Source: Pseudomonadota bacterium (lineage in GTDB: Bacteria; Pseudomonadota; Gammaproteobacteria; Pseudomonadales; Moraxellaceae). From it: DNA of 41,899 nt. The notes under the pieces were generated by a model. It was not told the origin of the DNA and ran no database searches. It worked only from the letters and a program-made list of their open reading frames with translations. Below, piece after piece: positions 10,136 through 18,292 of this stretch. The stretch is taken from the NCBI GenBank assembly GCA_021804565.1, contig JAJZHK010000022.1:1-41899 (forward strand). The letters run 5' to 3'. The translations under genes and the position numbers were made by a program. Numbering within the stretch: the first letter of the stretch is position 1; the number at the start of each line of letters is the position of its first letter.

Positions 10136-10834
10136 ATGAAGATGAATACGACCCGATCATATCTGTGTGGCCTGGGCGGTTTGCTGTTGATGGGACAGGT
10201 CCTGGCAGCACCGGCTGGCGATAATCAGCAAGTCGGCTATGCGCTCGGCTATTTGTCTGGACAAGGCAATGCCACCGAGGTCAAAGACCTCGATGTCGAT
10301 CAATTCGTCAAAGGTTTTCGTGAGGGCTATACCGGTCAGAAGCCGAGCATGAGCGAAGACCAGATGAAGATGGTGCTGACGAAGTTCCGTGACCGGCTGA
10401 TTCTGGCGCAGCAGCAAAAGCTCAACGCCGAGGCCAAGAAAAATCTCGCGGATGGCGCCGCTTATCTGGCCGCCAACAGCAAAAAGCCGGGCGTGCACGT
10501 GACCGCCAGCGGCCTGCAGTACAGTGTTGAAAAAGCCGGCAGCGGCGCACACCCGAAAGCCACCGATGTGGTGCGTGTGCAGTACGAAGGGCGACTGATC
10601 AGTGGCAAGGTCTTTGACAGTTCCTATGCGCGTCATCAGCCGGCCGAGTTCCCGCTCAATCAGGTCATCCCTGGCTGGACAGAAGGGCTGCAGTTGATGC
10701 AGGTGGGGTCGGTCTATGACTTCGTCATTCCCGCCAAGCTCGCCTACGGCGAGGCAGGCAGCTCGGGTGTCATTCCTCCTGACGCGGTGCTGCTGTTCAA
10801 GGTCGAGCTGCTCGCGATCAATCCGGCCAAGTAA
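10136..10834 (+). CDS. FKBP-type peptidyl-prolyl cis-trans isomerase, FkpA/Mip-like
   Basis: This is an envelope folding factor that isomerises prolyl bonds and usually also acts as a chaperone. The 232-residue protein starts with a signal peptide (basic start, LCGLGGLLLMGQVLA, likely cut after VLAAPA). Residues about 28-115 form the helical FKBP N-terminal dimerisation domain, beginning QVGYALGYLSGQ. Residues about 120-230 are the FKBP catalytic domain, with VRVQYEGRLISGKVFDSSY, FPLNQVIPGWTEGLQLM, and PAKLAYGEAGSSGVIPPDAVL. An ATG six bases downstream (10142) is an alternative start. Pseudomonas has the same gene next to algP. It is convergent with the glycosyltransferase gene 22 bases away. 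Confidence 0.92.
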   Translation: MKMNTTRSYLCGLGGLLLMGQVLAAPAGDNQQVGYALGYLSGQGNATEVKDLDVDQFVKGFREGYTGQKPSMSEDQMKMVLTKFRDRLILAQQQKLNAEAKKNLADGAAYLAANSKKPGVHVTASGLQYSVEKAGSGAHPKATDVVRVQYEGRLISGKVFDSSYARHQPAEFPLNQVIPGWTEGLQLMQVGSVYDFVIPAKLAYGEAGSSGVIPPDAVLLFKVELLAINPAK

Positions 10835-10856
10835 GCCGGCTGGCGCCCCGTCGCTC

Positions 10857-11969
10857 TCAGCGCCGGGGCTGCTGGCGCTCTTGCAGGATCGTCTGCAGCA
10901 TCGCTTCGGTGGCGTCGAGCATGGCGGCGTAGCTGTAACGGTTGCGCACCTTGACACGAGCCGCCGCCGCCAGCGCTGCGGCCAGCGGTGGTGTATCAAG
11001 CAGGCGCGCCAGCGCCGCTGCCATGCCGGTGGCGTCCTCGGCCGGCACCAGCAGGCCCTGCTGCTGGTCGTCGATCAGCTCCGGCAGACCGCCGACGGCG
11101 GTGGCGACCACCGGCAGCCCGCTGGCCATGGCTTGCACCACCGACTGCGGTATGCCCTCGGAGCGTGAGCTCAAGAGCAGAACATCACAAGCTGCCATCA
11201 GGTCGGCGACGTCCTCGCGGTGACCGAGGAACATCACGCAATCGCTCAGTCCCAGCGCCTGGGCGCGGTCCTCCAGCTCCTGGCGCATCGGTCCTTCGCC
11301 GGCAAGCAGCAGGCGCGCCTGTGGGTGCCGGGAGCGCAGCTGCGCCATGGCCTCGAGGGCCAGCATATGGCGTTTGACGCCACGCAGGATGGCCACCATG
11401 AGGATGGCCTGCTGTGATGCTTGCAGGCCCAGCCGTGCTCGCAAAACCGATCGTTCGGCGCTGGGCTGCAGGCGATCGAAGTCGATGCCGGTGGGGATGC
11501 TCAGCAGCCGTGCGGCGGGCAGTGGATTGTCGGCGAGCAGGTGGGTGCGCATCGCCTCGCCACAGGTGACGATACGGTCCGGCAGGAAGTGGATGAAATT
11601 GCTCCAGCTGGCGTGCATGGGCAGGTCGATGTGACGGGTGCGCACCAGGGCCACGCCGGCTGCCTTGGCGGCCAGCCCGGCGCACCAGCTGTCGATGCCG
11701 CTATGGGTGCTGACCACATCGACATGGCGGGCGCGGATCAGCCGCCACAGGGCGATGATGGTCGGCAGATGAAATTTGCCGGCAAAAGGCAGCTTGACCA
11801 CCTCGATGCCGACGGCCTCGGCCTTTTCCGCCAGGGCCGTCTGCGCACGCGTGGCCAGCAGGAGCTGATGGCCACGCTCTCGCATCCCTTGCATTTCGCT
11901 GAGGACGCGGCGCTCCTGGCCACCCCAGCCGTCGGACCATTCGCTGTGGAGCAGGGTCAATGCTTGCAT
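10857..11969 (-). CDS. Family 4 glycosyltransferase (GT-B fold)
   Basis: This is a 370-residue sugar transferase. The N-terminal half has the GT4 acceptor-domain pattern (GWGGQERRVLSEMQGMRERGH). The C-terminal half has the nucleotide-sugar domain with PTGIDFDRLQP, LLAGEGPMRQELE, VMFLGHREDVADLMAACDVLLLSS and EGIPQSVVQAMASGLPVVAT. The usual second glutamate of the EX7E motif is glutamine here, a common variant. No membrane helix is seen, so it is cytosolic or peripheral. The ATG lies one base after the tatC stop, with GAGGA inside tatC, so it is apparently the last gene of the ubiE-to-tatC operon. Its substrate is unknown, but related enzymes act in lipopolysaccharide or exopolysaccharide assembly. 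Confidence 0.88.
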   Translation of the reverse strand: MQALTLLHSEWSDGWGGQERRVLSEMQGMRERGHQLLLATRAQTALAEKAEAVGIEVVKLPFAGKFHLPTIIALWRLIRARHVDVVSTHSGIDSWCAGLAAKAAGVALVRTRHIDLPMHASWSNFIHFLPDRIVTCGEAMRTHLLADNPLPAARLLSIPTGIDFDRLQPSAERSVLRARLGLQASQQAILMVAILRGVKRHMLALEAMAQLRSRHPQARLLLAGEGPMRQELEDRAQALGLSDCVMFLGHREDVADLMAACDVLLLSSRSEGIPQSVVQAMASGLPVVATAVGGLPELIDDQQQGLLVPAEDATGMAAALARLLDTPPLAAALAAAARVKVRNRYSYAAMLDATEAMLQTILQERQQPRR

Positions 11970-11970
11970 C

Positions 11971-12711
11971 TCAATCCTCGTCGGAGCGCCTGCGCACCAG
12001 CCGGCCGGCGATCAGTCCGGCCTCGAACATCAGGCACATGGGGATGGCCAGCATGAGCATGGAAAAGGCGTCCGGTGGTGCCAGGAACATGGCGATGAAA
12101 AAATTGCCGACGATGATGTAGCGGCGCTTGGCGGCGAGTTCGTCGGCGCTGAAAATGCCTATCCAGATCAGTAGAAAGGTCGCCACCGGGATTTCGAAGG
12201 CGAGCCCGAAGACGAGAAAGAACTTCATGGCGAAGTTGATGTAGTGATTGATGTCGGTCATCAACTGGACATCTTGCGGCGCTGCATGGGTGAAGAAGTG
12301 CAGCACCGTCGGCAGGATCACCACGTAGGAGAAAGCGACACCGGCGTAAAAAAGCAGACAGGAGATGACCAGCAAGGGTAGTGCAATACGTTTTTCTTCT
12401 CGGTAGAGGGCCGGTGCGATGAACCCCCAGAGCTCGAAGAGGATGTAAGGCATGGCGACGAACAAACTGGCCAGGAAGCTGAGGCGCAGAGGCGCCATGA
12501 ACGAGGCCGTCACGTCGGTGGCGACCAGGTGGGAACCGGCCGGCAACAGGCGCAGCAGGGGCTGAGCGAGAAACTCGAAGAGTCGCTCATCATTCCAGGC
12601 CAGGCCGATGAAGATCAGCACGAGCACGGTCATGGCGCGCATGAGCCGGGTGCGCAGTTCACTCAGGTGGCTGAAAAAACTCTGGCTGGACAATTCAAAA
12701 GGTTCAGGCAT
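11971..12711 (-). CDS. tatC: Twin-arginine translocase subunit TatC
   Basis: TatC is the multispanning receptor that binds the twin-arginine signal peptide and, with TatB and TatA, exports folded proteins. The product is 246 residues, the usual length, with six hydrophobic helices. Recognisable segments are the N-terminal HLSELRTRL and, before helix 3, FWG-like FELWGFIAPALYREEKR. The start at 12711 (MPEPFELSSQ) lies within the end of tatB, giving an eight-base overlap; an upstream in-frame ATG would overlap tatB more deeply and adds no conserved residues. The last residues are Arg- and Asp-rich, facing the cytoplasm. Confidence 0.96.
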   Translation of the reverse strand: MPEPFELSSQSFFSHLSELRTRLMRAMTVLVLIFIGLAWNDERLFEFLAQPLLRLLPAGSHLVATDVTASFMAPLRLSFLASLFVAMPYILFELWGFIAPALYREEKRIALPLLVISCLLFYAGVAFSYVVILPTVLHFFTHAAPQDVQLMTDINHYINFAMKFFLVFGLAFEIPVATFLLIWIGIFSADELAAKRRYIIVGNFFIAMFLAPPDAFSMLMLAIPMCLMFEAGLIAGRLVRRRSDED

Positions 12712-13021
12712 CGCGGGTGCTATCCAGTGGAGGCTTGCCGGCACTGGCTTTCAGGGTCTGATTCAAGGCGTCGATCTGGGCGCGCAGCATCTGCTGCGCC
12801 TCGGCCGTTTGTGCCACCGCCAGATCGCGTTGCAGGCGGTCGCGCAGTTCCTGCAGGCTGACCTCTTTTTCGATGTCAGCCTGGATGTCAGCGAGGGCGC
12901 GCTTGAGACGCCCCAGCCAAGCCCCGGCCATACGCGTGGCATGCGGCAACTTCTCCGGGCCGAGAACGACGAGCGCGATCACGGCAAACAGCAGGAGCTC
13001 ACCAAAGCCGAAGTCGAACAT
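12704..13021 (-). CDS. tatB: Sec-independent translocase protein TatB
   Basis: TatB is a single-span membrane protein that pairs with TatC in the signal-peptide receptor complex. The 105-residue product starts MFDFGFGELLLFAVIALVV, close to E. coli TatB, with the LGPEKLP hinge and an amphipathic helix after it. A long charged coiled-coil region follows (residues about 50-90). It is shorter than E. coli TatB (171), which lacks nothing essential since only the first 100 or so residues are conserved. It lies four bases after tatA and overlaps tatC by eight bases. Confidence 0.95.
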   Translation of the reverse strand: MFDFGFGELLLFAVIALVVLGPEKLPHATRMAGAWLGRLKRALADIQADIEKEVSLQELRDRLQRDLAVAQTAEAQQMLRAQIDALNQTLKASAGKPPLDSTRDA

Positions 13022-13025
13022 GTAC

Positions 13026-13295
13026 TCAGGCCTGGTGGTGGGTGTCCTGGGCCTGCACCTTGCTCACATCGACAGCGGGGGCTGGCGGCGGGCTGATCTG
13101 TTGTGCTGCCACAGGTGCTGGCGGCGGTACCGGGCTGGCGTTGGCGGCCTGCTCCCCTTCGCGCATGGCCTGCTTGAAGCCATTGATGGCTCCGCCTAAG
13201 TCACGCCCCAGGTTTTTCAGACGGCCGGTGCCGAAGATGAGTACGGCAACCACCAGCAGCAGCATGACATGAACGATACTCAGATTACCTAGCAT
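13026..13295 (-). CDS. tatA: Sec-independent translocase protein TatA
   Basis: TatA oligomers form the size-adaptable pore or membrane-thinning element of the Tat system. The start at 13295 (MLGNLSIVHVMLLLVVAVLI) with AGGA upstream gives 89 residues; a longer frame to 13484 runs through hisE and is not real. One N-terminal helix (about 5-22) is followed by the hinge FGTGRLKNLGRDLG, the conserved FG-x-x-(K/R)-L-x-x-LG pattern, and an amphipathic helix GGAINGFKQAMREGE. The tail is rich in Pro and Ala. It follows hisE by ten bases, the order also found in Pseudomonas. Confidence 0.95.
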   Translation of the reverse strand: MLGNLSIVHVMLLLVVAVLIFGTGRLKNLGRDLGGAINGFKQAMREGEQAANASPVPPPAPVAAQQISPPPAPAVDVSKVQAQDTHHQA

Positions 13296-13305
13296 GATGG
13301 AGTCC

Positions 13306-13650
13306 TCATGAGGGGTCGATGGTTGATGACGATCTCGCGGCTTTTTCCGCAAGGCCAGACACGTGAAAACGTCGTGCCAGTTCGCGCAGGACATCCTGAC
13401 TGTTGAGGCCCAGATGCGAGAGCATGACCATACTGTGAAACCAGAGGTCTGCGGTTTCGTAGACCAGTTCATCACGCTCGCCACTGTGTTCGGCGTCTTT
13501 GGCGGCGATCAGGGTTTCGGTGCACTCTTCACCCACTTTTTCAAGAATCTTGTTCAAGCCCTGGTGGTGCAGGCTGGCGACGTAGGAGCTGGCCGGATCG
13601 GCCTGCCGCCTTTGCGCCAGCACGGCGTCGAGTTCACTCAGCAGATCCAT
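13306..13650 (-). CDS. hisE: Phosphoribosyl-ATP pyrophosphatase
   Basis: HisE removes pyrophosphate from phosphoribosyl-ATP, the second step of histidine synthesis. The start at 13650 ([15 protein letters not shown]) gives 114 residues. The MazG-like all-alpha core carries the metal-binding [16 protein letters not shown] and [17 protein letters not shown]. It is a separate gene, not fused to hisI as in enterobacteria; it overlaps hisI by 17 bases. Pairing with hisI and placement ahead of tatA match the Pseudomonas arrangement. Confidence 0.95.
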   Translation of the reverse strand: MDLLSELDAVLAQRRQADPASSYVASLHHQGLNKILEKVGEECTETLIAAKDAEHSGERDELVYETADLWFHSMVMLSHLGLNSQDVLRELARRFHVSGLAEKAARSSSTIDPS

Positions 13651-14059
13651 AGATGGACTCCTCCGATTGGATGACGGCGTCCACATCCTGCCAGTAGGCC
13701 GCATGATCGGCGCTGGCGGCCACCGGTGCGCGGTAAAAGCAGGAGGCGCGTCCGGTATGACAGGCGATGCCGCCGATCTGTTCGACTTCCAGCAGCAACG
13801 CATCCCCATCGCAATCGAGGCGGAGCTGAATCAGCTTTTGGACGTGCCCGGATTCTTCGCCCTTGCGCCAGATGCGCTGCCGTGAACGGGAGTAGTAGAC
13901 CGCGCGGCCTTCGCTGAGCGTCAGGCTCAGCGCCTCCCGGTTCATCCAGGCGAGCATCAGCACCCGCCCATGGCCATGATCCTGTGCGATGGCAGGCACC
14001 AAGCCCTCATCATTCCAGGCCACCGCATCCAGCCAGTCCTGCGTCGATCTCGTGTTCAT
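13634..14059 (-). CDS. hisI: Phosphoribosyl-AMP cyclohydrolase
   Basis: HisI opens the adenine ring of phosphoribosyl-AMP in the third step of histidine synthesis. The 141-residue product begins [20 protein letters not shown]. It contains [46 protein letters not shown] (metal-binding aspartates) and the cysteine motif [11 protein letters not shown]. The longer in-frame extension to 14404 runs through ubiB and is rejected. Gap to ubiB is 37 bases. It is a stand-alone domain, with HisE encoded separately downstream. Confidence 0.95.
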   Translation of the reverse strand: MNTRSTQDWLDAVAWNDEGLVPAIAQDHGHGRVLMLAWMNREALSLTLSEGRAVYYSRSRQRIWRKGEESGHVQKLIQLRLDCDGDALLLEVEQIGGIACHTGRASCFYRAPVAASADHAAYWQDVDAVIQSEESIYGSAE

Positions 14060-14096
14060 GTCATCAGCATACCGTAAAATAGACCTCAAGTCGCGA

Positions 14097-15719
14097 TCAT
14101 CGCCAGGCCAGGGCCAGCACCAGCAGCCAAAGCCAGCCGGCGTGCGGCAGATGCGCCTGTTGCGCATAGCCGGCCAGGGCCGCCGCCAAGAGCAACTGGA
14201 CGCGGTATTGGCGGCGAGTCTGCTGTTGTACAGAGGCTTCGATCTGGCGCAACAACAGTTCCTGGGTTTCGCCCTGCGCACCGGCCCGGCGGCCCTGCAG
14301 AAGACTGTCATGGACCAGATGGGGCAGCTCCGGCAGCATGGTGGCCAGCTGTGGCAGGCTCGAGCTGAGCTGCTGGAGGAGGGCCTGGGGGCCGATCTGC
14401 TCACTCAGCCAGCGGCTGAGCAGGGGCCGGCTCAAGCTCCAGATGTCCAGTTCGGGGTAGAGGTTGCGGCCCAGTCCTTCAACGTGGACCAGGGTCTTCA
14501 GCAACAGCACGAAGCGGGTGGGGATGAGCAGGCGATACTCGCGCGCCACATCGAGCAGGCGCAGCAGGGTCGGACCGAAGTTGACGGTCGCTATGGTCTG
14601 GCTGAGCAGGGGCTCGATGAGCCGGCGCAGCTCGTCTTCGAGTTCGTCGAGCTCACGACCGGGTGGCACCCAGCCGGCGCTGTAGGCGATACGCAGCAGC
14701 TCGGCGAAGTCGCGCTGGGTCAGCGCCATGCCGATGCGCGCCACCGCGATCTGGTCTTTCTTGCGCAAGCTGCCGATGACGGCGCAGTCCAGGGCGATGT
14801 AGCGCGGGTTTTCCGGATTGGCAAGATCGACGAAGACATTGCCCGGATGCATGTCGGCGTGAAAGAAGTTGTCGCGCAGAAGCTGGGTAAAAAAGACGGT
14901 GAGACCGTTCTCGGCGAGCGCACGCCGGTTGACCCCGGCGCGGCTGAGGGCCGCTTCGTCATTGATGGGCACGCCGTAGATACGTTCACTGACCATGACC
15001 TGAGCGGTGACCTTGTCGTCGATCACGGCGGGCACGTAAAGCAGGGGTGAGTCGAGAAAATTGGCGCGCAGTTGGCGGGCATGGGCGGCTTCTTGGCGCA
15101 GGTCGCACTCCGCGAGCAAGGTCGACTGGTAGTCGCTGACGACGCGGGCCAGATGCAGGCGGCCGGCTTCCGGCCAGCGCTGCTCGAGCATCCGGGTCAG
15201 ACTGAGCAGCAGGCCTAAATCGGTGCGTATGGCTTCCGCCATGCCGGGACGGAGGATCTTGACCACCACTTCGCGGCCGTCGAACAGCTGTGCGCTATGC
15301 ACCTGTGCCAGGGAGGCCGCCGCCAGGGGCTGCAGGTCAAAGCGGGCAAAACAGGCAGGGATGGGGCGGGCCAGCTCGGTTTCGACGATGCGGCAGGCGA
15401 TGGCGCTGGAGAAGGGCGGAACGTCATCCTGCAAGCGGCTGAGCTCGTCGAGCACTGCGGCGGGAAGCAGGTCGCGGCGGGTCGCGATGAGCTGGCCGAA
15501 TTTGATGAAGACCGGGCCCAGCTCTTCCATGGCCAGCCGGAGGCGGGCGGCAGGTGCGCTGCGCCGGCGCGGCCACCACCAGGCCGGATGCAGGCGAAAC
15601 AGCCAGACCAGGACGCGCAGGGCGAGGGGGGCTGTGCCGGGCAGCAGGCTGTCGAGGCGATGGCGTGCCAGGATACTCCAGATCACCAGCAGTCGATAAA
15701 AGTGGGTGTAGGTGATCAC
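14097..15719 (-). CDS. ubiB: Ubiquinone biosynthesis kinase-like protein UbiB
   Basis: UbiB is an atypical (ADCK/ABC1) ATPase needed for aerobic ubiquinone synthesis, anchored in the inner membrane. The 540-residue product has the family KxGQ motif in [16 protein letters not shown], the alanine-rich nucleotide loop [11 protein letters not shown], a VVVKILRPG lysine region, and the catalytic [12 protein letters not shown] followed by ALDCAVIG. Two hydrophobic helices end the protein (about 500-538). The start is GTG at 15719, sharing GTGA with the ubiJ stop. Confidence 0.95.
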   Translation of the reverse strand: MITYTHFYRLLVIWSILARHRLDSLLPGTAPLALRVLVWLFRLHPAWWWPRRRSAPAARLRLAMEELGPVFIKFGQLIATRRDLLPAAVLDELSRLQDDVPPFSSAIACRIVETELARPIPACFARFDLQPLAAASLAQVHSAQLFDGREVVVKILRPGMAEAIRTDLGLLLSLTRMLEQRWPEAGRLHLARVVSDYQSTLLAECDLRQEAAHARQLRANFLDSPLLYVPAVIDDKVTAQVMVSERIYGVPINDEAALSRAGVNRRALAENGLTVFFTQLLRDNFFHADMHPGNVFVDLANPENPRYIALDCAVIGSLRKKDQIAVARIGMALTQRDFAELLRIAYSAGWVPPGRELDELEDELRRLIEPLLSQTIATVNFGPTLLRLLDVAREYRLLIPTRFVLLLKTLVHVEGLGRNLYPELDIWSLSRPLLSRWLSEQIGPQALLQQLSSSLPQLATMLPELPHLVHDSLLQGRRAGAQGETQELLLRQIEASVQQQTRRQYRVQLLLAAALAGYAQQAHLPHAGWLWLLVLALAWR

Positions 15720-16348
15720 GGCCGGGGTTCCTCGTGTTGCTGCAGGCGCAGCTCAAGACGATGCAGGCGGTCCTGCAGGCGGTCCAGGTCAGAACGGCTG
15801 TCTTCGAGCTGGGAGAGCAGTTCCTCGCCCTCCCAGCGCATCGGCAGGATACCGAGCTCCTGCTGCAGGTAGTCGCGGCTGTTTTGCAGCATGATACGTG
15901 CGCTGCGTTTGAACAGCCGGCCCAGCTGGCGTACGCCGCGGCCCAGGCGATGAGCCCCAGCGTCACCCAGCCAGTGCGACAAGGGTTCTTCCCAGTCGAT
16001 GTCGAGCTCGCGCAGGGCCTCATAAAGGGTCTCGATCAAGCTGACCTGGCCGCCGACGCGCAGCGGCCCGCCCACCCATTGCGCACGCTCTTGCAGGGCC
16101 TGGCGGAGCAGGTCGAGCGAGCGCGCCTCGAGGGTGGCGTGGGGTTCGCCCTGCCCTTCGGCTTGCAGCCTGAGATGCCCCTGCTCGACGCTGAGCATGA
16201 AGGCGATCTCGGGCTGATGGATCTCGACGAAGAGGCGTCGCCCTTCCAGCGACTGCAGACGCTGGCGGGTGGCTGGATCGTAACGCAGGGCCGCTTCGAC
16301 CAGCTTCTCGAGGGTGCTGAGCAGGAACAGTTGAGGCAGGCCGATCAC
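15716..16348 (-). CDS. ubiJ: Ubiquinone biosynthesis accessory factor UbiJ (SCP2 domain)
   Basis: UbiJ binds ubiquinone intermediates through an SCP2-like lipid-binding domain and, with UbiK, supports the soluble Ubi complex. The 210-residue protein has an N-terminal SCP2-type domain (about 15-110) and a C-terminal helical, coiled-coil region (about 150-205) with heptad-like Leu/Arg spacing. It starts with GTG at 16348, overlapping the ubiE stop by four bases. The order ubiE-ubiJ-ubiB is typical of gammaproteobacteria, and context supports the assignment more than sequence, as the family is divergent. Confidence 0.9.
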   Translation of the reverse strand: MIGLPQLFLLSTLEKLVEAALRYDPATRQRLQSLEGRRLFVEIHQPEIAFMLSVEQGHLRLQAEGQGEPHATLEARSLDLLRQALQERAQWVGGPLRVGGQVSLIETLYEALRELDIDWEEPLSHWLGDAGAHRLGRGVRQLGRLFKRSARIMLQNSRDYLQQELGILPMRWEGEELLSQLEDSRSDLDRLQDRLHRLELRLQQHEEPRP

Positions 16349-17094
16349 GACTTGAACCCGCGGTGCAGGGCCACGATGCCGCCGGTGAGATTGTGGTAAT
16401 CGACGCGCGCAAAGCCGGCGGCATCCATCATCCCGGCGAGGGTCTTCTGATCCGGGTGCATGCGTATCGATTCGGCCAGATAGCGATAGCTTCCGGCATC
16501 ATGGGCGACAAACTCGCCGAGCGCCGGCAGGAGGCTGAAGGAGTAGAGGTCATAAAGACGTGACAGCGGCGCCGAAACCGGCTTGGAAAATTCGAGCACG
16601 AGCAGACGGCCGCCGGGCTTGAGCACACGATACATCGAGCGCAGGGCCGCGTCCTTGTCGGTGACATTGCGCAGGCCGAAGGCGATGGTGACGAGATCGA
16701 AACTGGCCTCGGCGAAGGGCAGGCACTCGGCATTGGCCTGCACGAAGTCGACGGGACTGGCGACGCCGCGATCGATGAGCTTGTCACGCCCTACGCCGAG
16801 CATGCTGGAGTTGATATCGGCGAGCACGACGTGGCCCTGACGGCCGAGCCGGCGACTGAAGGCGAGGGCGAGATCACCGGTGCCTCCGGCGATATCAAGC
16901 AAAGACTGGCCGGCACGCACACCGGCCATCTCCACGGTGTAGCGCTTCCAGAGACGGTGGATGCCGAGGGACATCAGGTCATTCATCAGGTCGTATTTGC
17001 CGGCCACCGAGTGAAAGACTTCAGCGACTTTGTGGGCTTTTTCGCCAGCAGCGACGGTGCTGTAGCCAAAATGGGTAGGTTCATCATCGCGCAT
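16345..17094 (-). CDS. ubiE: Ubiquinone/menaquinone biosynthesis C-methyltransferase UbiE
   Basis: UbiE adds the C-methyl group in ubiquinone synthesis (and menaquinone where present), using S-adenosylmethionine. The 249-residue product has the family N-terminus ([23 protein letters not shown]), SAM motif [16 protein letters not shown], and the signatures [19 protein letters not shown] and [28 protein letters not shown]. It heads the ubiE-ubiJ-ubiB-hisI-hisE-tatABC-glycosyltransferase run. Upstream, TATAAA (17127-17122) could be a -10 element but no good -35 is at the right distance. Confidence 0.96.
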   Translation of the reverse strand: MRDDEPTHFGYSTVAAGEKAHKVAEVFHSVAGKYDLMNDLMSLGIHRLWKRYTVEMAGVRAGQSLLDIAGGTGDLALAFSRRLGRQGHVVLADINSSMLGVGRDKLIDRGVASPVDFVQANAECLPFAEASFDLVTIAFGLRNVTDKDAALRSMYRVLKPGGRLLVLEFSKPVSAPLSRLYDLYSFSLLPALGEFVAHDAGSYRYLAESIRMHPDQKTLAGMMDAAGFARVDYHNLTGGIVALHRGFKS

Positions 17095-17139
17095 AGGATT
17101 CGTCTCGCTGCCGCCAGCAGGTTTATATCATGGGCGCAT

Positions 17140-17162
17140 GATGCCAGATTTGGCCTGGCATC
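17140..17162 (-). other. Stem-loop between FFLEELY-like gene and ubiE
   Basis: GATGCCAG and CTGGCATC form a perfect 8-bp stem with a 7-base loop, 12 bases after the stop of the FFLEELY-like gene. No T-tract follows on either strand. It may be a weak terminator or RNA-stabilising hairpin for the hslVU transcript. Confidence 0.35.
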
Positions 17163-17174
17163 GCTTGTTCTGTG

Positions 17175-17927
17175 TCAAGAGTGTGCCGCGAAGGGCTCAG
17201 GATCACGATCCAGGATGGCTTGCATGATGCTGCGTTCTACGCCGGCAAAGGTGCGTATGAATTCGCTGGCCGAGCCCATCGGCCGCATGACCTCAAAGCC
17301 GCGTCCGAGAAAGTCGTAGAGGCCGCCAAGGCCGGCCATGTGTGCCGGGCGTGAAGACATCTTGAAGGTGGCGTAGATGACCCGCGAGCGCACATAACGG
17401 TCGAGTCCAAGGCCAAGTTCGGCGACCAGGTCGAGCTGTCTTTCCCGCGCCGAGGAGGCGCTGCACAGGCGGTAAGCCTCACAGTAGCTGGCGCTGTCGA
17501 TATGGTCGACACGCATCTCTTCGAAGAGGATTTCGGTCATGCGCTGATCGAGAGCGCCGGTCAGCGAATTGAGTTCCAAGGCGATGCCTGAGGTGCGCAG
17601 TACCGAGTCGGGCAACAACTTGGAAGCCAGCGGCAGGGCACGTTCGACCTCGTTGGCCAGCTCATTGAGGTCGAGGCCACCGTACATGTCGGAGAGAAAA
17701 AACTCGGTGGCCGCACGATAACGCTCGTCTTCAAGCAGGCGCCTGTGGGTGGCCTTCAGGCGATCGACCTGCCACAGCTGGAGCTGAACGAAACGGGCGT
17801 TGAAATCGGGTTCATGATGGCAGCGCCAGTTGCGAAAAGAGGCGATTTCAGCACGCATGAACTCGGCTGTGCTCAAGGCTCGGCCATCACGCTCTTGCGC
17901 GACCAGGGTGATACGTGCACGTTCCAT
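17175..17927 (-). CDS. FFLEELY-motif-like protein, function unknown
   Basis: This 250-residue protein is predicted to be mostly alpha-helical and cytosolic. It has a segment YRAATEFFLSDMYGGLDLNEL (about 69-89; longer than a strict motif) reminiscent of the conserved hypothetical FFLEELY motif family, in which an Arg/Tyr-rich helix precedes FFLEELYG. The rest is rich in Arg, Glu and Leu with no enzyme motif that I can name. GGAG precedes the ATG. It follows the DUF971 gene by 35 bases and is probably the last gene of the hslV operon. It sits exactly where Pseudomonas has the polyhydroxyalkanoate genes between the DUF971 gene and ubiE. I infer family membership from one motif and length; function is not known. 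Confidence 0.6.
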   Translation of the reverse strand: MERARITLVAQERDGRALSTAEFMRAEIASFRNWRCHHEPDFNARFVQLQLWQVDRLKATHRRLLEDERYRAATEFFLSDMYGGLDLNELANEVERALPLASKLLPDSVLRTSGIALELNSLTGALDQRMTEILFEEMRVDHIDSASYCEAYRLCSASSARERQLDLVAELGLGLDRYVRSRVIYATFKMSSRPAHMAGLGGLYDFLGRGFEVMRPMGSASEFIRTFAGVERSIMQAILDRDPEPFAAHS

Positions 17928-17962
17928 GGCGGTAATTGATCTCCAATGAACGGGGCTGAATC

Positions 17963-18292
17963 TTAGCAGGAACTGCCAGGCTTGGCATCCTGTGTGCCAG
18001 CTTCTTGCCGGGCCAGCTCACGCAGATAGTCGTAGGTATACAGGCCACTGGCGTGGCCGTCCGAAAAAATCAGGCGCAAGGCATAAAGACCACAGGCTTC
18101 GATCGCCTGGATCTCGACATCTTCCTTGCCGACCGGGATTTGACCGCCCACGCCACCGTGACCCTGGACCTCGGCCGAGGGCGAATGGACGCGCAAAAAG
18201 GTGGCGCTGATGCGATACAGGGTGCTGGCGTCACGCAGCTCCAGCCGGCGCTGTTGACGTAGATAGCGGATCTCCTGTGGGGCCTCGTTCAC
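17963..18292 (-). CDS. DUF971 / gamma-butyrobetaine hydroxylase-like N-terminal domain protein
   Basis: This is a small protein (109 residues) consisting of the GBBH-like N-terminal (DUF971) domain. Family features are the [19 protein letters not shown] start, a middle segment [22 protein letters not shown] and the ending [12 protein letters not shown]. The domain binds metal in larger proteins; as a stand-alone unit it is often found after hslU and beside iron-sulfur genes, and its role is unproven. It starts with GTG at 18292, overlapping the hslU stop by four bases, so it should be co-translated. Confidence 0.88.
   Translation of the reverse strand: MNEAPQEIRYLRQQRRLELRDASTLYRISATFLRVHSPSAEVQGHGGVGGQIPVGKEDVEIQAIEACGLYALRLIFSDGHASGLYTYDYLRELARQEAGTQDAKPGSSC

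Noticed and set aside
13296-13484. Upstream extension of the tatA frame.
   Set aside because: It lies wholly over hisE, and TatA homology starts at MLGNLSIV with its own ribosome binding site.
17122-17178. Perfect TTGACA (17178-17173) and TATAAA (17127-17122) on the minus strand as a ubiE promoter.
   Set aside because: They are 45 bases apart, far from the 16-18 bases needed, and no partner box fits either.
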